Of a stretch of DNA of 64,000 bases, positions 44,935-53,200 are shown piece after piece (the first letter of the stretch is position 1; the number at the start of each line of letters is the position of its first letter). Location: the NCBI RefSeq assembly GCF_017948675.1, contig NZ_JAGFBU010000005.1:124001-188000 (forward strand). Direction: 5' to 3'. The notes beneath the pieces were generated by a model. That model did no database searches and was not told the DNA's origin. It worked only from the letters and a program-made list of their open reading frames with translations. Both the position numbers and the translations under genes were made by a program. The stretch comes from Flavobacterium flabelliforme. GTDB lineage: Bacteria; Bacteroidota; Bacteroidia; Flavobacteriales; Flavobacteriaceae.

Positions 44935-46216
44935 TTTCAATCGCTTTTAATCGTAAAGTAACTGCGTTTTTATGCGCTTGCAATCCTTCGGCTTCTGCCA
45001 TTATTTCTATTGCTTTTCCAATATTCAAAATTCCTTGTTTTGATATTTTCTGGAAAGTCATCGCTTTTGTAAAACTATCTAAATTTACACCGCTATAATT
45101 CTTAGCATAACCATTTGTTGGTAAAGTATGATTTGTTCCAGAAGCATAATCTCCTGCACTTTCTGGAGTATAATTGCCAATAAATACCGAACCAGCATTC
45201 TGGACACCATTGCTATAAAAATCATCAAATTCAGAACAGATGATAAAGTGCTCCGGACCATATTCATTAATTAATTCTAATGCAATTGTATCATTTTCTA
45301 CAAATATCAATTTAGAATTTGCAATGGCTTTTTCGGCAATATTTTTTCTTGGAAGTATCTCGAGTTGTAATTGGATTTGCTTTTCAACCGCATCAATTAG
45401 TTTTTTTGATGTAGAAACTAAAATCACCTGACTATCAGTTCCGTGTTCTGCTTGGGATAATAAATCGGAGGCAACAAAAGCAGGAACAGCAGTATCATCA
45501 GCAACAACTAATAATTCTGATGGACCTGCCGGCATATCGATTGCTACGCCAAATTGTGTTGCTAATTGTTTGGCTACCGTTACAAATTGATTTCCAGGGC
45601 CAAAGATTTTATACACTTTAGGAATGATTTCCGTGCCAAAAGTTAGTCCAGCAATTGCTTGTATTCCGCCCACTTTTAGAATTTTAGTTACCCCGCATAA
45701 ACAAGCAGCATACAAAATAGCAGGATTTATTTTTCCGTTTTTATCTGGTGGCGAACATAAAACTACTTCATTACAACCGGCAATTTTAGCAGGAACAGCA
45801 AGCATTAATACCGTTGAGAATAAGGGTGCTGTTCCGCCAGGAATATACAAACCTATTTTTTGAATAGGTCGTTTTTCTTGCCAACAGTTAACTCCTTCTA
45901 CCGTTTCTACACTTACGATATTTGTTTTTTGAGCAGCATGAAATTTTTCAATATTTGATTTTGCTAGTTGAATTGCGTCTTTTAATTCAGGGGAAATAGT
46001 TGCGATTGCTTCTTCAATCTCTGCTTTATAAACTTCAATATTTGCCACTGCAACACCATCAAAAAGAGAAGTGTATTTTGCAACGGCAGTATCCCCTTTT
46101 TTCTGAACTTCCCTAAAAATTTCTTTGACAGTAGCTTCAATATCATCTATCGTTTTTGTTGGTCTTTCTAAAATAGTAGACCAAGATGCTGGTTCTGGAT
46201 TGTATATTTTGTTCAT
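44924..46216 (-). CDS. hisD: Histidinol dehydrogenase
   Basis: A 430-residue NAD-dependent zinc enzyme for the last two oxidations to histidine. Visible are LYIPGGTAPLFSTVLML, the signature DMPAGPSELLVVADD, LLSQAEHGTDSQVIL (zinc and catalytic residues) and NEYGPEHFII. The ATG at 46216 is used; the upstream in-frame extension (to 46258) crosses the repeats between hisG and hisD and has no family similarity. Confidence 0.97.
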   Translation of the reverse strand: MNKIYNPEPASWSTILERPTKTIDDIEATVKEIFREVQKKGDTAVAKYTSLFDGVAVANIEVYKAEIEEAIATISPELKDAIQLAKSNIEKFHAAQKTNIVSVETVEGVNCWQEKRPIQKIGLYIPGGTAPLFSTVLMLAVPAKIAGCNEVVLCSPPDKNGKINPAILYAACLCGVTKILKVGGIQAIAGLTFGTEIIPKVYKIFGPGNQFVTVAKQLATQFGVAIDMPAGPSELLVVADDTAVPAFVASDLLSQAEHGTDSQVILVSTSKKLIDAVEKQIQLQLEILPRKNIAEKAIANSKLIFVENDTIALELINEYGPEHFIICSEFDDFYSNGVQNAGSVFIGNYTPESAGDYASGTNHTLPTNGYAKNYSGVNLDSFTKAMTFQKISKQGILNIGKAIEIMAEAEGLQAHKNAVTLRLKAIENEK

Positions 46217-46233
46217 CTTTTTGTGGTTTAACC

Positions 46234-46265
46234 GCAAAGTTTGCATAGGTTTTCGCAAAGTTTGC
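46234..46265. repeat. Paired GCAAAGTTTGC palindromes between hisG and hisD
   Basis: The 11-base palindrome GCAAAGTTTGC occurs twice, at 46234-46244 and 46255-46265, 21 bases apart, two helical turns. It lies in the hisG-hisD intergenic space. Confidence 0.7.
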
Positions 46266-46317
46266 TAAAGTATTTATTAACTGAGTTATTGAAACTCATA
46301 ATTTCTATTTTATAATG

Positions 46318-47175
46318 CTAAAGAACCATTTTCTCAATTGGACAAACTAAAATCCCTTCGGCTCCAGCTTCTTTTAATTGATCAATAACATCCCAAAAAG
46401 TATCTTTATCAATTACAGAGTGCACACTACTCCAACCTTCTTGTGCTAACGGTAAAACAGTTAAACTTCTTAAAACAGGAAGTATTTTACCAATATCTTC
46501 GATTTTATCATTAGGAACGTTCATTAAAATATATTTTGATTTTCTAGCTCTCAAAACAGCTTCTATTCTGAATTTTAAAGTATCGATAATTTTTTGAGAT
46601 TCTGGAGTTACTTTTGGAGAAACCGCTAATACTGCCTCACTTTTAAAGATAACTTCTACCTCTTTGAGGTTGTTTTTAAATAAAGTACTTCCGCTAGAAA
46701 CAATATCAACGATTGCATCAGCAAGACCAATATTTGGCGCTATTTCTACTGAACCTGATATTTGGTGAATATCTACTGTTACGCCTTTCGAATTGAAAAA
46801 ATCAAGAACTGTTTTAGGATATGAGGTTGCAATACGCATTCCGTTTAAGTCTTGAACCGAATTATAATCAAACGTTTTAGGAACTGCTACTGACACTTTG
46901 CATTTTGAGAATCCTAATTTTTGAATCACTTCTATTTCTCCGCCTTTTTCGACTAATAAATTGTCGCCAACAATTGCTATATCTACTACGCCGTCGATAA
47001 GGTATTGTGGAATATCTGAATTTCTTAAATATAAAACTTCTAAAGGAAAGTTAGAAGCTTCGGCCTTAAGTTGGTCTATTCCGTTATCGATAGATATACC
47101 AGCATCTTTAAGGATTTGAATGCTGTCTTCGTTTAAACGTCCTGATTTTTGAATTGCAATTTTTAAAGTACTCAT
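46318..47175 (-). CDS. hisG: ATP phosphoribosyltransferase (long form)
   Basis: A 285-residue first enzyme of histidine synthesis. KIAIQKSGRLNEDSIQIL starts the catalytic domain; VVDIAIVGDNLL and the PRPP-binding loop DAIVDIVSSGSTLFKNNL are typical. The C-terminal segment (KYILMNVPNDKIEDIGKILPVL, then PLAQEGWSSVHSVI) is the ACT-like regulatory domain, so the enzyme is of the long, histidine-inhibited type. It is preceded by an attenuator and a strong promoter. Confidence 0.97.
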   Translation of the reverse strand: MSTLKIAIQKSGRLNEDSIQILKDAGISIDNGIDQLKAEASNFPLEVLYLRNSDIPQYLIDGVVDIAIVGDNLLVEKGGEIEVIQKLGFSKCKVSVAVPKTFDYNSVQDLNGMRIATSYPKTVLDFFNSKGVTVDIHQISGSVEIAPNIGLADAIVDIVSSGSTLFKNNLKEVEVIFKSEAVLAVSPKVTPESQKIIDTLKFRIEAVLRARKSKYILMNVPNDKIEDIGKILPVLRSLTVLPLAQEGWSSVHSVIDKDTFWDVIDQLKEAGAEGILVCPIEKMVL

Positions 47176-47222
47176 TTTTTAATTATTTTTAAATTAATAG
47201 TTTGAGTACAGTAGAGAGTAAT

Positions 47223-47253
47223 AAAAAACCCGTTTGATGTACTCAAACGGGTT
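47223..47253 (-). terminator. Attenuator terminator of the his operon
   Basis: AACCCGTTTGA and TCAAACGGGTT (47227-47237 with 47243-47253) form a perfect 11-bp stem with a 5-base loop, followed on the minus strand by a T tract. It lies between the leader peptide stop and hisG, as in classical amino-acid attenuators. Confidence 0.9.
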
Positions 47254-47282
47254 CTGAAATATGATGATTTACATGCATACCA

Positions 47283-47342
47283 TTAACACATCGCTTGAGA
47301 GCAATAATGAAAATGATGATGATGCAATTGATTGGTAAACAT
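47283..47342 (-). CDS. hisL: Histidine operon leader peptide
   Basis: A 19-codon frame on the minus strand, MFTNQLHHHHFHYCSQAMC then TAA, with five His codons (all CAT) within six codons. It begins about 24 bases after the expected transcription start and ends 30 bases before the attenuator stem. Ribosome stalling at the His codons when charged tRNA-His is scarce would favour readthrough into hisG. It is too short for usual gene calls; the His run and position make it convincing. Confidence 0.9.
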   Translation of the reverse strand: MFTNQLHHHHFHYCSQAMC

Positions 47343-47371
47343 TTTTTTATTCTTTAATTAGAATTGATTTG

Positions 47372-47404
47372 CAAATATAAAAGATAATAAATTTATAAAG
47401 CAAA
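47372..47404 (-). promoter_or_regulatory. Promoter of the his operon
   Basis: On the minus strand TTTG (47404-47401) and TATATTTG (47379-47372) are separated by 21 bases, fitting the Bacteroidota TTTG/TAnnTTTG promoter. The expected start is near 47366, giving a short 5' leader before hisL. Confidence 0.75.
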
Positions 47405-47432
47405 TAAATTTGATAAAATAATTTCATTTATT

Positions 47433-47927
47433 TTATTCATCCTTTAAAGGTGTTGATTTTTCAGGAACTATAGCATTATTTTCATTTGTAGCTCTGATTT
47501 CAGTATGACGAATTTCACCACCAGAAGTGCCCACTAATTGTGCTACATAAACAGCTCCAATACCAACTATTACGGCTACTATAGAGATAAACTTTGCTTT
47601 TGCATGATTTTTTAAATTTAAAATAATTCCTAAAACTGAAATTCCTCCCAATAAATACAATACTATCGCTAACTTTTCTGCTATTTCCTCATGTTCGTGA
47701 ATAATACGCTTTCCAATAGTTGGCATATCTTCGACCATTTCTTCGGCTCCTTCGCCTGTCGCCATACTAAATGCGGCAAAAATAGCAGCTACAATAAATA
47801 AGGCATAAGCTGTGTTTTTTACAGAATTATTTTTTAAAAATAGCCCAGCTATTAAAATTCCAAGTGCTAAAATCGTCCCAATGATTGGAAAATGATTTAC
47901 TACTAAGTGCCAATGTGCATCATTCAT
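47433..47927 (-). CDS. DUF2231-like membrane protein
   Basis: A 164-residue protein with four hydrophobic segments. It begins HWHLVVNHFPIIGTIL and has TGEGAEEMVEDMP and HEHEEIAEKLA between helices 2 and 3, the His/Glu pattern of DUF2231-type proteins that may bind haem or metal in the membrane. It is the last gene of the metal cluster, 63 bases after the VIT transporter. Function unknown; a redox or metal role is suggested by the neighbours. Confidence 0.65.
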   Translation of the reverse strand: MNDAHWHLVVNHFPIIGTILALGILIAGLFLKNNSVKNTAYALFIVAAIFAAFSMATGEGAEEMVEDMPTIGKRIIHEHEEIAEKLAIVLYLLGGISVLGIILNLKNHAKAKFISIVAVIVGIGAVYVAQLVGTSGGEIRHTEIRATNENNAIVPEKSTPLKDE

Positions 47928-47990
47928 ATTATTGTAATTTAAGGTTTATAATTAATTTTTATTTTAGAAAACTCTATTGTATAAACGTTT

Positions 47991-49109
47991 TTATCCTGCC
48001 AACGAAACACCTATCAAAGAACCGATTCCGTAAGTTATTGCTGCAGCTGCTAAGCCAAAACCTACTTGTCTCAATCCAGAGAACATAACGCTTTTTCCGG
48101 TTAGTAAAGTGATGGCTGCTCCAATTCCAAAAAGTCCAATAACACTACTACCAATACTCAATAAAATAGCATTCTTACCTTCTAAAATCATAAATGGATA
48201 TAAAGGAATAATAGCGCCAATAGAAAAAAGTACAAAAGAAGCAATGGCAGCTTCCCATGCTGAACCGCCTAATTCTTCTTTATCAATACCTAACTCTTCT
48301 GTTATAATAGCATCAATAGCTGTTTCATGACTTTCAAAAGCTTTGTCAGCTAATTTTTGTGCCTCAATAACATTCATTCCTTTGGCTTGGTACAGTAAAA
48401 CCAATTCCTTTTTCTCTTCTTCTGGAGACGCTAATAGTTCTTCAGTTTCTAAGTCAATTTGTCGTTGGTTTAATTCTCTTGAGCTTTGCACAGAAAGCCA
48501 TTCACCCAAAGCCATCGAAATCGCTCCTGCCAAAAGTCCAGCAATACCCGTTAACAAAATGGTATTATTAGAAACTGCAGCACCAGCAACTCCCATTACC
48601 AAACTCATATTAGAAACCAAACCATCATTAGAACCTAAAACTGCTGCTCGAAGTGCATTTCCTCCAACTGATTTATGACGACTTTCAAATTTTGATAAAA
48701 AACCTCCTGAAACATTCAGTGCGGCATTATTATTTACAGCTTCTATGATTTTGAGGTGATTGTGTTCAAAACCCGTTGGCTTTTCACCATTTTCAATTTT
48801 ATTTTTGACTGCGTTTACTGCAAATTGCTTTTCAACACTAGACAGACTACTAATTATCGAACTATAGCCAAAAATTTTACCTAGCTTCAATTGTAGTTTT
48901 GCTCTTGAAGAGGGCATTGGCATTTGATACTTAGAATCAATGGTCAAAACTTTATCAAGCATATTTTGGGCATGCCCTTTCTCGATTTGGGATAAACTTT
49001 GTAAAACTCTATTCAGATTATCGTCAGATTGAATAGCAGCGATGCTATCGTATAAAAATGCAGTATCCACTTCTGTCTGTAATTGATCTTTTAGTTTATT
49101 TAAACCCAT
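47991..49109 (-). CDS. Ferritin-like/VIT1 fusion, iron or manganese exporter
   Basis: A 372-residue fusion. The N-terminal half (about 1-140) is a rubrerythrin-like helical domain with DQLQTEVDTAFLYDSIAAI and IEKGHAQNMLD carrying the expected Glu and His ligands. The C-terminal half is a CCC1/VIT transporter: GGNALRAAVLGSNDGLVSNMSLVMG, then GAISMALGEWLSVQSSREL and three more helices. The same architecture occurs in the bacterial iron exporter MbfA. It probably exports Fe2+ or Mn2+ across the inner membrane. It lies 15 bases after the RND adaptor gene. Confidence 0.85.
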   Translation of the reverse strand: MGLNKLKDQLQTEVDTAFLYDSIAAIQSDDNLNRVLQSLSQIEKGHAQNMLDKVLTIDSKYQMPMPSSRAKLQLKLGKIFGYSSIISSLSSVEKQFAVNAVKNKIENGEKPTGFEHNHLKIIEAVNNNAALNVSGGFLSKFESRHKSVGGNALRAAVLGSNDGLVSNMSLVMGVAGAAVSNNTILLTGIAGLLAGAISMALGEWLSVQSSRELNQRQIDLETEELLASPEEEKKELVLLYQAKGMNVIEAQKLADKAFESHETAIDAIITEELGIDKEELGGSAWEAAIASFVLFSIGAIIPLYPFMILEGKNAILLSIGSSVIGLFGIGAAITLLTGKSVMFSGLRQVGFGLAAAAITYGIGSLIGVSLAG

Positions 49110-49124
49110 GTTGTTTGCTATAAA

Positions 49125-50240
49125 TTAGTTAGTCAAATCAAAAACACCTTTTGTCAAAATTTTTGATTCCGCATTAATTACTGAATTTGGTATTATTTCA
49201 ACAAATTTCTCCGATTTCTCTCCTATCATAACGCTTACTTTTTTGAATGAATAACCGTCTTTTTGATTCTGTAATAAAAGTACGAAATTTTTATTGTTCT
49301 CGGTTATTAATGCATCCGAAGGAATGGCTAATCCTTTTTTAGAGTCCACAATAATTTGAGCTTCAACAAACATTCCTGTTAGTAATTTTTGCTTAATAGC
49401 ATCGTCTAAATGTGCATGTATATTTATGGTTCTATCATTACCTTCGATTGATTTTCCAACTAAATGCACTTCTGCATTAAAAAGTTCTTTTGAAGCTTCT
49501 GGAACTTTAAAAGTGATTTTTTGACCAATCTTAACTTTCAAAATGTCTTTTTCAAAAACGGCTAACTCTAAATGCAAGTGATCTGTATCAACAATTTCCA
49601 GAATTACATCTGATGGTGCGACAAACATTCCTACGTTAGCATTCATTATCACAATATCACCGGATATAGGAGAAAAAATAGTAATTGTCGAAGTTAAGTT
49701 ACCTTGTTCTACACTTTTAGGATTGATGTTCAAAAGCATTAATTTGGCACGTAAGCTTTGGTGCATGGCTTTTGCTCTTTTATAATCACTATCGGCTTTT
49801 AAATAGTTTTTTTGAGACGTTATTTTTTCGTCGAATAATGTTTTTTGACGATCATATTCTGATTTTAAGAAAGTTAATTGCTCTGCTACTTCCATATAAT
49901 CTTTTTGAATATCTAAAAACTCTGTGCTTTGTAAGACTAATAAGGCCTGTCCTTTTTTAACTTTATCACCCACTAAAAGTGTAGTCGATTTTACATATCC
50001 GCCCATAAAAGTGGTTACTTTTGCACGATTTTGTGGAGGAACATCAATTTTTCCAGCAGTTTTCACTGTTACATCAAAATCTTGTTCTGTTGGAGTACCA
50101 ATTTCCATTGCTGAAGATTGAAATTGAGCCTTGGTTACAGTCGTTAAATCATCATCCTTGGGAGCTACTTGTTCGGTTTTAGATTCTTTGCAAGAGAATA
50201 AAACAACTGCTAAAGTAGCTATATATAGTATTTTTTTCAT
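49125..50240 (-). CDS. RND efflux periplasmic adaptor (CusB/CzcB-like) lipoprotein
   Basis: A 371-residue membrane-fusion protein. MKKILYIATLAVVLFSCKES shows a lipobox with Cys17. Then come the barrel-sandwich hybrid (KVTTFMGGYVKSTTLLVGDKV), a helical hairpin (about 110-170), the second half of the lipoyl domain (SPISGDIVIMNANVGMFV) and a beta barrel. It lacks the DUF3347 metal-binding tail seen in some relatives. It links the RND pump to the outer-membrane channel; the two genes are 10 bases apart. Confidence 0.9.
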   Translation of the reverse strand: MKKILYIATLAVVLFSCKESKTEQVAPKDDDLTTVTKAQFQSSAMEIGTPTEQDFDVTVKTAGKIDVPPQNRAKVTTFMGGYVKSTTLLVGDKVKKGQALLVLQSTEFLDIQKDYMEVAEQLTFLKSEYDRQKTLFDEKITSQKNYLKADSDYKRAKAMHQSLRAKLMLLNINPKSVEQGNLTSTITIFSPISGDIVIMNANVGMFVAPSDVILEIVDTDHLHLELAVFEKDILKVKIGQKITFKVPEASKELFNAEVHLVGKSIEGNDRTINIHAHLDDAIKQKLLTGMFVEAQIIVDSKKGLAIPSDALITENNKNFVLLLQNQKDGYSFKKVSVMIGEKSEKFVEIIPNSVINAESKILTKGVFDLTN

Positions 50241-50250
50241 TGTAATGGTA

Positions 50251-53200
50251 TTAAAAATTTAAGTATTGTAAATCTAATTGCGTTTGGTTGAATTGTAAAA
50301 TTGTATCTAAATAATCAACTTGAATGGTTGTCGCGTTTTCTAAACTTTGTATGTATTGAAAAAAATCGATTTCGCCATGTTTAAAACTACTATTTGCTAC
50401 TTTTATAATCTCATCTGATAATTTTTTACCGTACAAATTGTAGTAATTTATTGCTTCTTGATATTTGGCTAATTCATTTGTTTTTTGATTCATGTATTGT
50501 TCTATTTTTGAATCTTCATTTTGTTTTTGCTGTTCCCAACTTTGCAGTTCTAATTGTGCAACTTTAGCTTTAGAAACATTTCCCGAAAATAATAATGGAA
50601 TACCAATACCAACATGAAAACCGTATAAAGATTGTGATATACCGCTATTTTTACCTTGAAAAAAGTCTAAATTAATATCTGGTAACCACGATTGCTTATG
50701 TAAATCTATTTGAGTTTTATAATTTTTAGTAATACTTTCTAAATAAGTAGTATAAAATGATTTACTTGTACTATCGCTTAAATTATTTAGAACTGTTATT
50801 TCACTATTATTTATTACCGTTATTTCATCATTTTGTACTAAAGATTGCAATACGTCATACTGTGCTTTTTTATCTTTATCGATTTGAGAAAGCTTAGTTT
50901 TTATTTGTCTAAACTTAGCTTGAGCAGTAATTTTTTCCAGATAATTAGTCTCTCCTAATTCAAAGCGTCTATCACTTGCTTTAGAAAAATTTTGATATAA
51001 ACTGTCTAAATACTGATACAATTTTTCCTGATGTTGTAGATATACAATATGCTGATACGATTTTGAAACGGCTAATGAAAGTTTATTTTTCTGAATTTCG
51101 AAATTGGCTTTTTCTTTTTCATATTCAGACGAATACACTTTTTTCTGTGCGCCGTAAACGGTTGGAAAAGAAAAGCGTTGTTGCACTCCAAAAACTTTTA
51201 AAGGCTGATCATTCATCGCTAAATTATTCTGATCATAACTGTAATATACATTTGTTTTATCAAAGGTGTATGCCGTTTTAATATTAGCCTGCGTTTTATC
51301 AACTTGTAACTGTGCCGCTTTTATTCCTTTGTTATTCTGAATTGCTTTTGATAATAAACCCTCTAATTCTGCATTTGAATTTTGTGAAAAAGTAAATGAA
51401 GAAAATAATAAAAATAAAATAATATAAGTACCACTTTGATGTTTTTTAAACTTAGGTTTTTTAAATTCTTTACTATCAAAAACCTTGTACAAAATAGGTA
51501 GTACAATCATTGTTAAGATTGTTGCTGTAAATAAGCCACCAATTACCACAGTTGCAAGAGGACGCTGAACTTCTGCACCAGCTGATGACGAAATGGCCAT
51601 CGGTAAAAATCCTAAGGCAGCCGCAGCAGCTGTTAATAAAACAGGACGCAATCGATCTGTGGTTCCTTTCAAAATTAATGCATCGATATCTTTCATGCCT
51701 TGGTGTTTGAGTTCTTTAAAATGTTCAATTAATACAATTCCGTTTAGAACTGCAATTCCGAAAAGGGCTATAAACCCAACTCCTGCTGAAATACTAAAAG
51801 GTAAATCTCGAATCCATAAAAATAAAACGCCACCAACTGCCGATAATGGAATAGCGGAATAGACCATTAAGGCTTCTTTTACAGAACCAAAAGCAAAATA
51901 TAATAGAACAAATATCAAAAATAAGGCAATTGGAACAGCAATCATTAAACGGGCTTTGGCACTTTGTAAGTTTTCAAACTGTCCACCATATTTTACATAA
52001 TAACCGGCAGGCAGTTTAATGTCATTATCAACAACTTTCTGAATGTCCATCACTACACTTTGTAAATCGCGGTTTCTAACGTTGATTCCTACTACAATTC
52101 TTCGGTTGGTATTGTCTCTCGAAATCTTCGCAGGACCTTCTGTATATTCTATTGAAGCGAGTTCTTGTAACGGAATTTGTTCACCATTTGGCGTGGAAAC
52201 GTATAAATTACGTAAATCCTCAATATCGTGACGATTTTCTTGATCCAAACGAATAACCATATCAAAACGTTTTTCGCCTTCAAAGACATTTCCAACTGTT
52301 TTTCCGGCAAAGCCAAGAGCAATCATTTCGTTTAAATCAGAAATATTAAGTCCATAGCGTGCAATTTTAGAGCGATCATAAACTACCGACATTTGAGGCA
52401 AACCTTCCGTTTTTTCAATAATTATATCCGAAGCACCTTCTACTTTAGCAATCGCTTTTTTGATTTCATGTGCTTTTTTGGCTAAAACATTTAAATCTTC
52501 ACCAAAAACTTTTACCGCTACATCAGATCGAGTACCAGAAATTAATTCATTAAAACGCATTTCAATTGGCTGAGTAAATTCAATTTCCATGTTTGGAATT
52601 TCTTTTTCAATCGCTGATTTAATTTTATCGGCTAATTCATCTTTACTTTTCGCTGACGTCCATTGTGATTTCGGTTTTAATTTCACAATAACATCACTTT
52701 CCTCCATTGACATAGGATCAGTGGGAACTTCGGCAGCTCCAATTCTGCTGACTACTTGGGTCACTTCTGGGAAATTTTTAAGAATTATTTTTTCAATTTT
52801 AGTAGTTATGGCAATCGTTTTAGTTAATGATGTTCCTGTTTTTAAAACGGGTTGAATAACAAAATCTCCTTCATCTAAGGTTGGGATAAACTCACCGCCC
52901 ATTGTTGCGAATAATCCGACAGCTAGCAATAACAATGCTAAAGCTCCGTACAATACTTTTTTTGTATTACCAATTGCCCAAGTAATTATTGGTAAATACC
53001 AAGAATTCAGTTTACGGATTAATTTGCTCGATATAGAATCTGGATTCTCTGGTTTTGGTTTTAAAAATAACGAAGAAACTACCGGAACATACGTAAAACA
53101 GAATATCATAGCGCCGAGTAAAGCGAAACTAAAAGTCATCGCCATTGGTCTAAACATTTTACCTTCGATTCCAGATAATGATAGTATTGGGATAAAAACT

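Noticed and set aside
46217..46258. N-terminal extension of HisD
   Set aside because: It crosses the intergenic palindromes and has no similarity to HisD; the ATG at 46216 begins the usual HisD N-terminus.
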